The translations under genes and the position numbers were made by a program. 46,437 bases of DNA from Clostridia bacterium (GTDB lineage: Bacteria > Bacillota > Clostridia > Oscillospirales > CAG-272). How positions within the stretch are numbered: the stretch's first letter is position 1; each line of letters begins with the position of its first letter. This document shows positions 15,665-24,836 of the stretch, one piece after another. The notes beneath the pieces are model-generated. The model was not told the DNA's origin. It saw only the letters and a program-made list of their open reading frames with translations, and did no database searches. Location: contig JAFQOX010000119.1 of assembly GCA_017412045.1 (NCBI GenBank), forward strand, positions 1 through 46,437, given 5' to 3'.

Positions 15665-17305
15665 TTACTCATCTGCGGATAACGTGAGCGCCTCCCGCAG
15701 ATCCTCCAGATATTCTTCAATCACGGAAAAATCGCTTTCCAGCATCATATCTCCGATATATTCCATCGAAATCTCGTTGATCCCGCCCCGCATATGCTCC
15801 GCCATCACACCGATTCCGCGGCAATAATCGGGGAACCGTCCCTCGATCGCCGCGCGCAAGGCGTTTCTTTGACTGTCATTCAGCGCGGAAGAAACGAAGC
15901 CGAATCCTTCATCGGCATCGGCGCAGACTTGCGGCAGGATTTCCGGCAATACGGCGTCTTTCGTCGGCGCGGAGGGCAACGAAAGCGTATCCTCAAACGG
16001 CGCGGAAGCCAAGGGCATAGTCTCCTCGGCTTCGTCCTCGACCGCCAGAAGCTCCGCCGTTTCCCATGCCTGCTTTTCAATATCGAGCGCGCGCGATATA
16101 TCCGCGACGCCCGTTTGCTTCGGCTCATAGAGAAGCATATAGGCCTCCTCCGACTCCTTTTTTTGAGGCTTGACGGTCAGAGGCGGGAGCGCTTCGTCAA
16201 AATAATCGAGAATCTCCCGCTTCAGCCGCTCGTCACCAATGACGGGCGAAAAACGGGATTTGATGCCGACTGCCATACGGACCCGATTTTCCGCCAGCTT
16301 GATCAGATTCGCAAAGATATGCTTCAGATCGTATTCACTGCCCGCGCACGTTTTTCGCAGAGCGTAGCGCGTGATTTCCATTTTGAATTTGGAGCGGTGC
16401 GAAACGATCGCACCCGCGTAGCTGTCCCGAGAGGTCGTTATCGAGCAAATGCCGAAATCCTCGGGATGCTTCATGATCACGCGATTCACCGCGCGCACGA
16501 GCGAACTCGGAATATGGAGATCGTATTTCTCTGCGTGCGCTTCGTAATATTTGCTTTTTCGATAATCGTAAGAGGAGATCGCCGCGATCAATTCCCATGA
16601 AACCTCTCCGTTTTTCAGATAAAATTCGGGCAGAGAGACCTTTCCCGCAAGCTCCCCTGCAAAGGCATCCAGCGCCTCCCAATCGGGAGAAACGCCGTGG
16701 ATCAGACAATAATCGCAGAGCCATTCCCCGAGATATTTGTCCAGATAACGGAATTCCTCGCGGTAGCGCTTCCACAGGCGGGAAAGCGTCCTCGCGCCCT
16801 CGGCGGGCGGGATCAGATCCGGTAAATTGATGATCTCGTAAATATATAAAAATAAGTAATTGATATCCGTTTTCAGATAATTTTCTTTTTTGGCTTCCCC
16901 TCGCCAATAGAGGTAATAGGACATCTGGGAAACCGTCATTTGCTCGTACTGCGGCATATAAGAAAAGAAATAAACGTATTCGCAGGGCTCGTGCGTCAGG
17001 GGAAAATATCGGGTAGCATCCTTGCAGAATTTCGTATAAAATTCAAATACGGTCGGCCACGGGCAGATCTTCACGTGTGAGATCAGTCCGCTTCCGTCGT
17101 ATTCCCGAAGCGCGCTCCTCGGTGCTCTTTTTTCCGAAGCTCCGGCGGGAGGAATCCGGAAGCCGTCGTCCGCCGCGGGCGTATCCAATTCGATCTCCGT
17201 TGCCGTCACGTCCGAGAGCACGCGGCGGATCGCCGCTTTTTTCGGGCGCGGCGGGAGCAGATCCTCGATATCCCAGAACGCATCCGTATTTTCTTCTTTT
17301 GGCAT
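15665..17305 (-). CDS. TerB_N / TerB_C domain protein
   Basis: A 546 aa cytosolic protein. After a disordered, charged N-terminus comes a TerB_N domain at about residues 75-290, recognisable by FFSYMPQYEQMTVSQMSYY and the following YLYWRGE / YLFLYIYEIIN. A TerB_C domain occupies the C-terminal part, ending with the hallmark NEISMEYIGDMMLESDFSVI (about 515-534), with an acidic low-complexity stretch between. TerB-domain proteins belong to tellurite-resistance-like and stress or defence gene sets. No clear central TerB domain is visible. RBS GAAAGGGGGAG precedes ATG 17305 and the promoter is at 17339-17367. It is the first gene of a two-gene operon with the BrxD-like ATPase, and the pair probably acts together. 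Confidence 0.8.
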   Translation of the reverse strand: MPKEENTDAFWDIEDLLPPRPKKAAIRRVLSDVTATEIELDTPAADDGFRIPPAGASEKRAPRSALREYDGSGLISHVKICPWPTVFEFYTKFCKDATRYFPLTHEPCEYVYFFSYMPQYEQMTVSQMSYYLYWRGEAKKENYLKTDINYLFLYIYEIINLPDLIPPAEGARTLSRLWKRYREEFRYLDKYLGEWLCDYCLIHGVSPDWEALDAFAGELAGKVSLPEFYLKNGEVSWELIAAISSYDYRKSKYYEAHAEKYDLHIPSSLVRAVNRVIMKHPEDFGICSITTSRDSYAGAIVSHRSKFKMEITRYALRKTCAGSEYDLKHIFANLIKLAENRVRMAVGIKSRFSPVIGDERLKREILDYFDEALPPLTVKPQKKESEEAYMLLYEPKQTGVADISRALDIEKQAWETAELLAVEDEAEETMPLASAPFEDTLSLPSAPTKDAVLPEILPQVCADADEGFGFVSSALNDSQRNALRAAIEGRFPDYCRGIGVMAEHMRGGINEISMEYIGDMMLESDFSVIEEYLEDLREALTLSADE

Positions 17306-17338
17306 TTTCTCTCCCCCTTTCCGTCTGGTATTTCATTT

Positions 17339-17367
17339 ATTATATCATGAAAACGCCTTCATTGCAA
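17339..17367 (-). promoter_or_regulatory. SigA-type promoter for TerB operon
   Basis: On the minus strand TTGCAA (17362-17367) and TATAAT (17339-17344), spacer 17 bp, 33 bp upstream of the TerB-domain gene. Confidence 0.75.
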
Positions 17368-17418
17368 TTACTTTGAAAAAAATCGCTTCCGAAATTTGTC
17401 AAGCTTATTGATGAATGT

Positions 17419-17460
17419 AAAAATCTTATAGCAAAAATTTTGTTTTTTCATAAGATTTTT
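17419..17460. repeat. AT-rich inverted repeat
   Basis: AAAAATCTTAT (17419-17429) is the reverse complement of ATAAGATTTTT (17450-17460). It abuts the AT-rich element and lies in the 322 bp gap between the divergent TerB and PHP genes. Confidence 0.6.
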
Positions 17461-17533
17461 TGAATATGAACAATATTATCTTTTTCATATTCGATAAAAA
17501 ATCATATTAAAATAAAAAAGTAAATGCTTTTGT
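17451..17533 (+). repeat. AT-rich palindromic element, copy A
   Basis: Contains the inverted repeat GAATATGAA (17462-17470) / TTCATATTC (17484-17492), then a conserved tail (CGATAAAAAATCATATT, AAAATAAAAAAGTAAATGCT). Over ~80 bp it matches the minus strand of 46055-46137 almost exactly, with a few substitutions in the loop and last bases. It lies just ahead of the promoter at 17557. Confidence 0.75.
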
Positions 17534-17556
17534 CCCAAGGCTTCACCGCAAGACTC

Positions 17557-17585
17557 TTTACAAAATCCGATATTTATGGTACAAT
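17557..17585 (+). promoter_or_regulatory. SigA-type promoter for PHP gene
   Basis: TTTACA (17557-17562) and TACAAT (17580-17585), spacer 17 bp, 42 bp upstream of ATG 17628. Confidence 0.75.
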
Positions 17586-17627
17586 GCCCTTGTAAATCAA
17601 TTGATCCCATCAGAAAGGAACACTGTT

Positions 17628-18995
17628 ATGGATTTGATGAAACGCGAGCTTTTGAACTACGATATCTTCCCCAAGGTCATTCCCACGGGAAAGGAAGTCT
17701 CAATCACGGTGAAGCCCAGAGGCGGCCATGCGGCTTTCGCAGAAAATACGGAGCACGTCATTGCCATCCACACCACCACGGAGGGCATTCCCTCCACGTA
17801 TCCCAACCGCGATAACTACGCAGACTACCGCCTGACACCCGCCGAGGACGGTTGCTTCCATATCGTTCACACCTTCAAAAAGGAAAGTGAATACTACATC
17901 CGTATCCTCCTCGACAACAAACGGCTGGTCCAGCTTTCCGTTTACGCGGTCGATGAGGACCTCGTCGGCAGATATCCCTATATCGGCGATATGCATATGC
18001 ACTCCACCTGCTCCGACGGCAAGGAGCACCCCTTCGTCGTTGCCGCCAATTACCGAAAAGCGGGCTATGACTTCATGGCGATCACCGACCACAGAAAATA
18101 TTATCCCTCGCTGGAGACACGCCAATTCTACGAGCCCTTACAGCTTGACGTGAAATTCTATACGGGTGAAGAAATCCACCTGCCCGGAAACGATATTCAT
18201 ATCGTCAATTTCGGCGGCGACTACAGCGTAAACGGCCTGCTCGACTGCTCCCAGCAGTATCTCAGCCGGGGCGCAGATCCCGCATGGCGTTCTCTCACGG
18301 GCATTTGCCCCGACGTGATGACGGAGGAGCAGTACCGCGCCGAGGTCAACGCGCTCGCCGAGGAGCTTGACATTCCCGAAAACGTGGAAAAATTCCCCTA
18401 CGCCTCCTGCGTATGGATCTGCAACCATATCAAAAAGGCAAACGGTCTCGGTATTTTCGCGCACCCCTACTGGATCAGCAACGTCTACCAGGTACCCGAG
18501 GATTTCACGGACTATATGTTTGAAACGCACCCCTTCGATGCCTTCGAGGTCTTCGGCGGTCTGACGTACTTCCAGCAGAACGGCTATCAGGTCCAGAAAT
18601 ATCACGACTTCCGCGCGAGAGGCATTCAGGTGCCCATCGTCGGTAATACGGACACCCACGGCTCTACACCCTACAATGCGGATTGGCATTCCGCCCGCTC
18701 GATGGTCCTCGCCTATGAGAATACCAGGGACGAAATCGTCGGCGCGGTCAAGAGCTTCTACAACGTGGCGATCCAGGACATCAAAAATCACGTGGAGGTG
18801 CTCGGCACACTGCGTATGATGAAATATTGCTGGTTCCTTTACGAGCATTATCTCCCCATTCACGACGAGCTTTGCTTTGAGGAAGGCCGTCTGATGAAGG
18901 AATACGCTTGCGGCGATAAGGAAGCGGGCGAGGATCTGCGCCGTATCTCCGGAAGAATGGATCGTCTGCGCAAAAAATATTTCTGCTTCGATTGA
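17628..18995 (+). CDS. PHP-domain metal-dependent phosphoesterase
   Basis: A 455 aa protein. Residues 1-115 form a beta-rich N-terminal domain; the PHP catalytic domain follows with metal ligands in GDMHMHSTCSDG (about 121-132), AITDHR, and later FAHPYW and GNTDTHGS. Such domains hydrolyse phosphate esters or nucleotides using two or three metals; the substrate is not known. There is no signal peptide. ATG 17628 is chosen over an earlier in-frame ATG because of GAAAGGAA at 17612-17619. It precedes a GH92 mannosidase by 77 bp, so a link to sugar metabolism is possible. Confidence 0.85.
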   Translation: MDLMKRELLNYDIFPKVIPTGKEVSITVKPRGGHAAFAENTEHVIAIHTTTEGIPSTYPNRDNYADYRLTPAEDGCFHIVHTFKKESEYYIRILLDNKRLVQLSVYAVDEDLVGRYPYIGDMHMHSTCSDGKEHPFVVAANYRKAGYDFMAITDHRKYYPSLETRQFYEPLQLDVKFYTGEEIHLPGNDIHIVNFGGDYSVNGLLDCSQQYLSRGADPAWRSLTGICPDVMTEEQYRAEVNALAEELDIPENVEKFPYASCVWICNHIKKANGLGIFAHPYWISNVYQVPEDFTDYMFETHPFDAFEVFGGLTYFQQNGYQVQKYHDFRARGIQVPIVGNTDTHGSTPYNADWHSARSMVLAYENTRDEIVGAVKSFYNVAIQDIKNHVEVLGTLRMMKYCWFLYEHYLPIHDELCFEEGRLMKEYACGDKEAGEDLRRISGRMDRLRKKYFCFD

Positions 18996-19018
18996 TATTT
19001 CAAAATAAATGACAAACG

Positions 19019-19046
19019 GGAGCCGTCCCTATCGGGCGACTCCCAT
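19019..19046. terminator. Imperfect intergenic hairpin
   Basis: GGGAG-CCGTCC and GGGCGA-CTCCC form an imperfect stem between the PHP and GH92 genes. No T-run follows, so it may be a processing or stability hairpin rather than a full terminator. Confidence 0.4.
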
Positions 19047-19072
19047 CCTTTCAAGCATATACGAGGACGCAA

Positions 19073-21274
19073 ATGAAAAAAACGAAATACGTCGACCCCA
19101 TCATAGGCACGGTCGGCGATGAAAAAAAGACAAGCATTCACGGAGGCGGCAAAACACACCCGGGCGCGTGCTATCCCTTCGGCATGGTCCAGCTTTCCCC
19201 CGATACGGTGACGGGAGGAGATAACGGCACGGGATACAATTATTGCCACAAAACGATTGAGGGCTTCAGCTTCAACCATATGAGCGGCATCGGCTGGTAC
19301 GGCGATCTCGGCAATCTCCAGATCATGCCCACCGTCGGCAACACCGACCTGAGAAGCGGAAGCAACCGCGAAATCCCCTTCCGCAAAGGAAAAATCGGCT
19401 GGAAATCCCCCTTCGATCACAAAAACGAAACGGCAAGAGCAGGATACTATTCCGTCATACTGGACCGCTACCGCATTCTGGCGGAGGCGACCGTTTCGCG
19501 TCATACGGGACAGCTCCGCTTCACCTATCCGAAAAGCGGAGAAAGCGGCATCATCTTCAATTTTTCAAGAAGGATCGCGGGACGCTCCCACGCGCAGGAG
19601 GTCACGGTGGACGGCTCCTTCCTTTACGGTAGCATCGATTGCAACCATGCGTACGGCGGCTTCGGCAGAGGAGCGGGCGGCATCGATTACCGTCTGTTCT
19701 TCTGTCTGGAGGTCTCCAAGCCCTTCCGCAGAGCGCGCTTTTTTGAAAACGAGGAATTTGATCCCGATCACGTTCACTCCGCCGCGGGTCAGGACCTGCA
19801 TCTGCTGATGGAATTCGATACGGAAGAAAACGAGCAGATCGAGATCCGTTGCGGCATCTCCTACGTCGATCTTGCGGGCGCGAAAGCCAATCTGAACGCG
19901 GAATGCCCCGTCTTTGATTTCGACGGCATGGCAAAGCGCGCCGACGAAGCGTGGGAAAACGCATTTTCCGGCGTTACGGCAGAGGGAGAGAATGAAACCG
20001 ACCTCACGCTTTTCTATACCTGCCTTTACCATACCATGCTCGACCCGCGAACGGCGGCGGATATCGACGGCAGATACGCCGCCTCCGACGGCACGGTACA
20101 AACGGCAGACTACACGCACCGCACCATGTTCAGCGGCTGGGACGTTTACCGAAGCGAATTTCCCCTTCTCTCGCTGATCGCACCGAAAGCGGTCAGCGAT
20201 ACCGTCCGCTCTCTGCTGGATATTGCGCTGAAAAAGAATACTTCCTTTCCGCGCTGGGAGCTAATGGGGACGGATTCCGAATGTATGGTCGGCGATTCCG
20301 GTCTGCTCGTCATGGCGGATGCCGTTCTGAAGGGGATCTGCGACTTTGATACCGAAAAGGCGTACGAGATCGCGCGTGCCTCCGCAACCGCCGCGGAAAC
20401 GCTGTACGGCAAGCCGTTCCGCAGTCTCCGCCCCTCTGACGATACGTATCAAAAGCAAGCCTTCGTTCCCGAGGATCTGAGCAGCACGCTCGAATATCTG
20501 CTCGCCGATCGCGCGCTTTCCGAGCTTGCGCGTGCGCTCGGAAAGCAGGAGGATTTTCTTTATTTTTCGGAACGGACGCGCCGTTATTCCGAAAACTACA
20601 ATCCAAAAACGGGCTTTATGGGTCCCCGCGATGAAAACGGCGACTTCCTGCCTGTCAAGGACCGCTACGATAAGCTCGGATGCACGGAAAGCAACCTCTA
20701 TCAGCAATCCACGTTCGTCCCGTACGACGTGAAGGGCTTGGCTAAGCTCTTCGGAAAGGAGCGCTTCCTTGCGCTTCTGGAGGAGCTGTTTGAAAAAGCC
20801 GATCTCACCGCACTCTGGAACGAAAACTACAATCATTCCAACGAGCCATGTCACAACCTGACACACTATTTCAATATGCTTGGTTTGCCCGGACGAACGG
20901 ACTATTGGACAAGGCGCGTGCAAAAGGAAGCATATCGCACGGGCGCTTTCGGCTTCTGCGGAAACGAGGACGTGGGACAGCTCTCCGCCTGGTACGTGCT
21001 TTCCGCACTCGGTCTGGCGCAGGTCTGCGTAGCGGAGCCGCGGTACGAGCTGAATACGCCTCTTTTCCGATACGGCGAGATCAAGCTCGATCCCCAATAT
21101 CATAGGCGGAGCATTTCCGAAAGCTTTGTGATCGAATGCGACCGCGACCCGCTCACCTTCCCATATATCGAACGCGTTTTTCTCAACGGAAAAGAAATCA
21201 ACCGCCGCTATCTCACCTACGGAGAGATCACCGATGGCGGTCGTTTACAGCTGATACTGAAGAAAGAAGCGTAA
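19073..21274 (+). CDS. GH92 alpha-mannosidase
   Basis: A 733 aa glycoside hydrolase family 92 enzyme. Hallmarks are the N-terminal VDPIIGTVGD, HPGACYPFGMVQLSPDT (about 30-46), GFSFNHMSGIG, and towards the C-terminus the catalytic-loop pattern HSNEPCHNLTHYFNMLG and GNEDVGQLSAWYVLSALG. GH92 enzymes are calcium-dependent exo-alpha-mannosidases acting on N-glycans or mannans. No signal peptide is seen, so it probably acts on imported oligosaccharides inside the cell, unlike many Bacteroides GH92 enzymes. RBS GAGGA precedes ATG 19073. Linkage specificity is not deducible. Confidence 0.92.
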   Translation: MKKTKYVDPIIGTVGDEKKTSIHGGGKTHPGACYPFGMVQLSPDTVTGGDNGTGYNYCHKTIEGFSFNHMSGIGWYGDLGNLQIMPTVGNTDLRSGSNREIPFRKGKIGWKSPFDHKNETARAGYYSVILDRYRILAEATVSRHTGQLRFTYPKSGESGIIFNFSRRIAGRSHAQEVTVDGSFLYGSIDCNHAYGGFGRGAGGIDYRLFFCLEVSKPFRRARFFENEEFDPDHVHSAAGQDLHLLMEFDTEENEQIEIRCGISYVDLAGAKANLNAECPVFDFDGMAKRADEAWENAFSGVTAEGENETDLTLFYTCLYHTMLDPRTAADIDGRYAASDGTVQTADYTHRTMFSGWDVYRSEFPLLSLIAPKAVSDTVRSLLDIALKKNTSFPRWELMGTDSECMVGDSGLLVMADAVLKGICDFDTEKAYEIARASATAAETLYGKPFRSLRPSDDTYQKQAFVPEDLSSTLEYLLADRALSELARALGKQEDFLYFSERTRRYSENYNPKTGFMGPRDENGDFLPVKDRYDKLGCTESNLYQQSTFVPYDVKGLAKLFGKERFLALLEELFEKADLTALWNENYNHSNEPCHNLTHYFNMLGLPGRTDYWTRRVQKEAYRTGAFGFCGNEDVGQLSAWYVLSALGLAQVCVAEPRYELNTPLFRYGEIKLDPQYHRRSISESFVIECDRDPLTFPYIERVFLNGKEINRRYLTYGEITDGGRLQLILKKEA

Positions 21275-21279
21275 AATGC

Positions 21280-21311
21280 AAAAACCCCGAGAAAAAATCT
21301 CGGGGTTTTTT
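21280..21311. terminator. Rho-independent terminator
   Basis: AAAAACCCCGAG and CTCGGGGTTTTTT make a strong stem between the converging GH92 and DUF2812 genes; A- and T-runs on both sides suit both directions. Confidence 0.9.
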
Positions 21312-21318
21312 GTCGGCA

Positions 21319-21846
21319 TTAGCCTGACGTACGTTTTAATAAATATAATAAACCGATCACGCAATGCAGAATATATATGCCGAGACCAATGCCCGCGGCA
21401 TTCAGAATTGCGCCCGTGACAGCGCCGATGCCGTGTGTGACCCATGCAAAAATGCAAGACAAAAGAAAACATAGCGCAACGATCAAACGAATCAAATAAA
21501 TTTTCTTGAGATAATCCTTTTGTGCCTTCCGTATGGGCGCGATATCTTCCCGCAGATCGACCACTCTGTAAAATTTTGCGCCCGTTCGTTTTCCGCAAGC
21601 CGTTTCCTTTGCAAAATATACGCCCTTCAGATGGTCTTCGATCGGATTCATCCCGACGTCGCCCTTATCCGTATACGTATATATGTATTTGACGGCGCGA
21701 GGGGGCGATTTTTTTCTTTTGAACCGAAAGCAATACGAAAACGATATTTCGTCCAAAAGCCATCCGTCGGCTTCCATAGCCTCCAGATATGCCTCTGCTC
21801 TTTCAAAATTCCAGCGAGGATAGAAGACCCATTTCCGCATCGTCAT
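21319..21846 (-). CDS. DUF2812 membrane protein
   Basis: A 175 aa protein. The N-terminal ~105 residues form a soluble DUF2812-type domain (RKWVFYPRWNFERAEAYLEAM, of which the core is the W-x-FYPRWNFE pattern; later FYRVVDLRED). Two hydrophobic segments follow at about 118-135 and 140-168. DUF2812 proteins often accompany PadR regulators; none is adjacent here. Its ATG overlaps the coaD stop (ATGA, 21843-21846), so it is translationally coupled to coaD. A second ATG at 21840 is equally possible. Function unknown. Confidence 0.75.
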   Translation of the reverse strand: MTMRKWVFYPRWNFERAEAYLEAMEADGWLLDEISFSYCFRFKRKKSPPRAVKYIYTYTDKGDVGMNPIEDHLKGVYFAKETACGKRTGAKFYRVVDLREDIAPIRKAQKDYLKKIYLIRLIVALCFLLSCIFAWVTHGIGAVTGAILNAAGIGLGIYILHCVIGLLYLLKRTSG

Positions 21847-22298
21847 CTATGCAGATCGACGGGAACGAGCGAGTCCACGCTCTCCCCTTTGGCAAGCTTT
21901 TCTCTGACGGCAGTGGAGCTGACCTCGGCAATCTCCGCACGCGCAGGAACGAAGATCGTGCGGATGCCTCTGTAGTTCAGGTTGAAGTCCGCCATCTTCA
22001 ATTCGTATTCCGCATCCACGGCGTTACGGATGCCTCTGACGATATATTCCGCGCCGATGGAAACGGCATAATCCGCCGTCATACCGTGCTGTACGTCCAC
22101 GCGGACGTTGTGATAGGGCGCGACAGCCTTTTCCAGCATATTCCGCCGTTCCGATTCGGCAAACAAATGCGTTTTTTCGGCGTTGAAGCAAATGCAGACC
22201 ACGACCTCGTCAAACAGATCCGCCGCAAACCGCACGAGCTCCAGATGTCCGACCGTCACAGGGTCGAAGGTTCCGGGAATCAGGGCAATCCTTTTCAT
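21843..22298 (-). CDS. coaD: Phosphopantetheine adenylyltransferase CoaD
   Basis: Catalyses the fourth step of coenzyme A synthesis, adding AMP to 4'-phosphopantetheine. The sequence begins KRIALIPGTFDPVTVGH, including the T/HxGH nucleotidyltransferase motif, and near the C-terminus has the EVSSTAVRE motif. Length 151 aa is slightly shorter than usual but complete. RBS AGAGGAG precedes ATG 22298. It follows rsmD by 4 bp, the common rsmD-coaD pairing of Bacillota. Confidence 0.95.
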   Translation of the reverse strand: MKRIALIPGTFDPVTVGHLELVRFAADLFDEVVVCICFNAEKTHLFAESERRNMLEKAVAPYHNVRVDVQHGMTADYAVSIGAEYIVRGIRNAVDAEYELKMADFNLNYRGIRTIFVPARAEIAEVSSTAVREKLAKGESVDSLVPVDLHR

Positions 22299-22302
22299 GC
22301 TC

Positions 22303-22872
22303 TCACTCCTCTTCCTCTGTTTTGGGTGTCAGAATCGTGATGTATACGCGGCCGTAGCGGCTTTCCTTAACAAGATCAAAGCGTGCCCTTACCATAACAT
22401 CCTCGGCAAGTCCGCCCTCTTCATCCTCGCAGATCACGAGCGCGCCCTCGGCAAGCATATCCGCATCGTAAAGTTCTGCGGTTACCTTCGGAAGCAGACG
22501 GAGCGCGTAGGGAGGATCGAGAAAAACGATGTCAAAGCGGCTTCTGCCCTTGGCGGATTTGATATATTGCTTCCAATCCATGCAGAGTACGTTGGATTGC
22601 TTGTACAGATGCGTTTTCTGTGCGTTGGCGGTGATGATGGCAGTCGCTTCCCTTGCGCCGTCAACGAAGGTCGCCTTTTCCGCGCCTCTGCTGAGCGCTT
22701 CCAGACCGAGCTGACCGGAGCCGGCGAAAAGATCGAGCACGCGTCTGCCCTCGATATCAAACTGAATGGAGCTGAAAAGCGCTTCCTTTACCTTGGCGGG
22801 GGTGGGGCGCGTTGCCTCTCCCTCCAGTGTATTCAATACGGCGCCGCGCGCCGTTCCCGTGATAATTCTCAT
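22303..22872 (-). CDS. rsmD: 16S rRNA (guanine966-N2)-methyltransferase RsmD
   Basis: SAM-dependent methylation of G966 in 16S rRNA. Visible motifs: start RIITGTARGAVL, the SAM-binding VLDLFAGSGQLGLEALSRGA (about 45-64), and the catalytic FLDPPY near 117-122. Length 189 aa is typical. It lies between uvrC and coaD with short gaps, an operon of housekeeping genes. Confidence 0.95.
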   Translation of the reverse strand: MRIITGTARGAVLNTLEGEATRPTPAKVKEALFSSIQFDIEGRRVLDLFAGSGQLGLEALSRGAEKATFVDGAREATAIITANAQKTHLYKQSNVLCMDWKQYIKSAKGRSRFDIVFLDPPYALRLLPKVTAELYDADMLAEGALVICEDEEGGLAEDVMVRARFDLVKESRYGRVYITILTPKTEEEE

Positions 22873-22900
22873 ATCTAACCGTACCTTTCTTTCAAGCTGT

Positions 22901-24733
22901 TTATGATGGATTTTGTTGAAAATACGAAATGATCCTTTCCGCGACCTCGGGCGTCACGCCGCGAATGGCGCAAAGCTCCTCTGCCGTTGCCTTTTTTACG
23001 CCGGCAAGACCGCCGAAGTGGGTCAGAAGCGCCTTCGCGCGCGCTTTGCCTATGCCGGGGATCTCTTCCAGAACGGAGGTCGTCTGCGTTTTTCGCTTCG
23101 CCGCGCTCATTTTGGAGACCGTGAAGCGGTGAACCTCTTCTTGAATATTATAGATCAGCGTATATACCGATTGCTCCGCCGCAATGGAGATCTCGCCGTC
23201 CTCACCGACGAGCGCCCTCGTTTTATGGTATTCGTCCTTGACCATACCGAAAACGGGAATCGAATATCCCGCCGCCAGCACCTCCTCTGCCGCAATGGCT
23301 CTGTGGACCTCGCCGCCGTCGATCAGCAGGAGATCGGGGACAGCCGCGCCCTCGTCGGACAGGTGAGAAAGCCTTCGGGAAACCGCCTCGCGCATGGAGG
23401 CGTAGTCATCCCTGGTCTGCGTGGAACGGATATGGAAAAGGCGGTAATCGCTCTTTTTCGGCTTGGCATCCTCGTACACGACCATACCCGCCGTGATATT
23501 GTCGTCACCGAAATTGGAAATATCAAAAGCCTCGATCCTCGTCGGCACGGTCTCCAATCCGCAGAGCGCCGCCAGACGGATGAGGGATTTTTCGCTTTTC
23601 TCCGTGGTTTTCGCATATTCCGCGGCGCGGATCCGCGCATTCTCGCCCGCCATATCGCAGAGACGGCGGACCTCGCCCTTGAAGGGCGTTCTGACGTAGA
23701 TACGGCTTCCCGCCTTCTCCGTCAGCCATGCGGAAAGCGCTTCGGCATCGTCTGGAGAAAGCACCTCGGCGGGGTTGATCTCCTTGGGAATATATTCCCG
23801 TCGGGAATACAGCTCGTACAAAAACGAGGTCACCGCATCGCTGTCCAGGATCTCTCCGCCCGAAAAGTAGAACATCTCGGAATCAATGAGCTTACCGAAG
23901 CGGATATAGAAAATGCAGATAGAGGAGATCGGATCGCCCACGTGCCACGCAATGACGTCGCGCTCGGTATCGGGGCTTGCCACGACCTTCTGCTTTTCCT
24001 CCAGCTTTTTTACCGCACGGATCCGATCCCGATACGCGGCGGCGGCTTCAAACGCAAGGTTTTCCGCCGCGTAGTTCATCTTTTCCGTCAGATCCTCCAC
24101 GATCCTTTCATAATTGCCCGAAAGGAAGGAGACCGCTTCTTCAAAGGTCTCTCGATATTTCTCGGGCGTTACCTCGGGATCGCAGGGCGCGACGCACCCC
24201 ATCTGCTTATATACGCAATTCCGCACGCGTCCCCTGTCCTTCGGGAAGCTGTAGCGGCACGAGGGCAAGCCGAAGGTCTTCTGGAGCGCCGCGATGATGC
24301 CGTAGACCGTTGCGGTGCTCGTGTAAGGTCCGAAATACTTTGCCTTTTCATTTTCCCTTTTTCGCGTCATGACGAAGCGCGGAAACTCCTCTCCCAGCGT
24401 CGCCTTCAGATAGGGATACGATTTGTCGTCCTTGAGCTTGATATTGTAACGCGGGTGATAGAGCTTGATCAAGCTGTTTTCCAGCGTCAGCGCCTCCATC
24501 TCCGTATCACAGAGGATATAATCGAAATCGAAAATATGCGCCGTCATGGCATCCGTTTTCAGACTGTTCTGACCGCTCTCCTGAAAATATCCCGAGACAC
24601 GATTTTTGAGCGCGCGCGATTTGCCGACGTAGATGACCTTTCCCGCCGTATCGCGCATGATATATACCCCCGGCGTGAGGGGGAGCGTCGCCGCCTTTGC
24701 GCGGAGCCGTTCGCCGTATTCCTCTCTGACCAT
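22901..24733 (-). CDS. uvrC: Excinuclease ABC subunit UvrC
   Basis: Dual-incision nuclease of nucleotide excision repair. Order: GIY-YIG nuclease (LPLTPGVYIMRD, then VIYVGKSRALKNR, about 17-45), a Cys-rich link (NCVYKQMGCVAPCD), UvrB-interaction UVR segment near 200-240, the RNase H-like nuclease (IEAFDISNFGDDNITAGMVV, with LLIDGG), and C-terminal helix-hairpin-helix motifs (IPGIGKARAKALLTHFG). The start ATG 24733 has AGGTGA upstream and gives the normal ~610 aa; a TTG 33 bp earlier lacks support. Confidence 0.96.
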   Translation of the reverse strand: MVREEYGERLRAKAATLPLTPGVYIMRDTAGKVIYVGKSRALKNRVSGYFQESGQNSLKTDAMTAHIFDFDYILCDTEMEALTLENSLIKLYHPRYNIKLKDDKSYPYLKATLGEEFPRFVMTRKRENEKAKYFGPYTSTATVYGIIAALQKTFGLPSCRYSFPKDRGRVRNCVYKQMGCVAPCDPEVTPEKYRETFEEAVSFLSGNYERIVEDLTEKMNYAAENLAFEAAAAYRDRIRAVKKLEEKQKVVASPDTERDVIAWHVGDPISSICIFYIRFGKLIDSEMFYFSGGEILDSDAVTSFLYELYSRREYIPKEINPAEVLSPDDAEALSAWLTEKAGSRIYVRTPFKGEVRRLCDMAGENARIRAAEYAKTTEKSEKSLIRLAALCGLETVPTRIEAFDISNFGDDNITAGMVVYEDAKPKKSDYRLFHIRSTQTRDDYASMREAVSRRLSHLSDEGAAVPDLLLIDGGEVHRAIAAEEVLAAGYSIPVFGMVKDEYHKTRALVGEDGEISIAAEQSVYTLIYNIQEEVHRFTVSKMSAAKRKTQTTSVLEEIPGIGKARAKALLTHFGGLAGVKKATAEELCAIRGVTPEVAERIISYFQQNPS

Positions 24734-24836
24734 AGGTTCACCTGCCTTTCCTTCCGTCACCTGCAAGTATGAGAAAACGGCAGAAGAGAACGCCCGTTTG
24801 TCTGGCGTTGTCCGCTGCCGTCTGTTGTTTGAAAAA

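Noticed and set aside
22913..24772. Plus-strand open frame covering uvrC
   Set aside because: Complement of a complete, motif-bearing uvrC gene.
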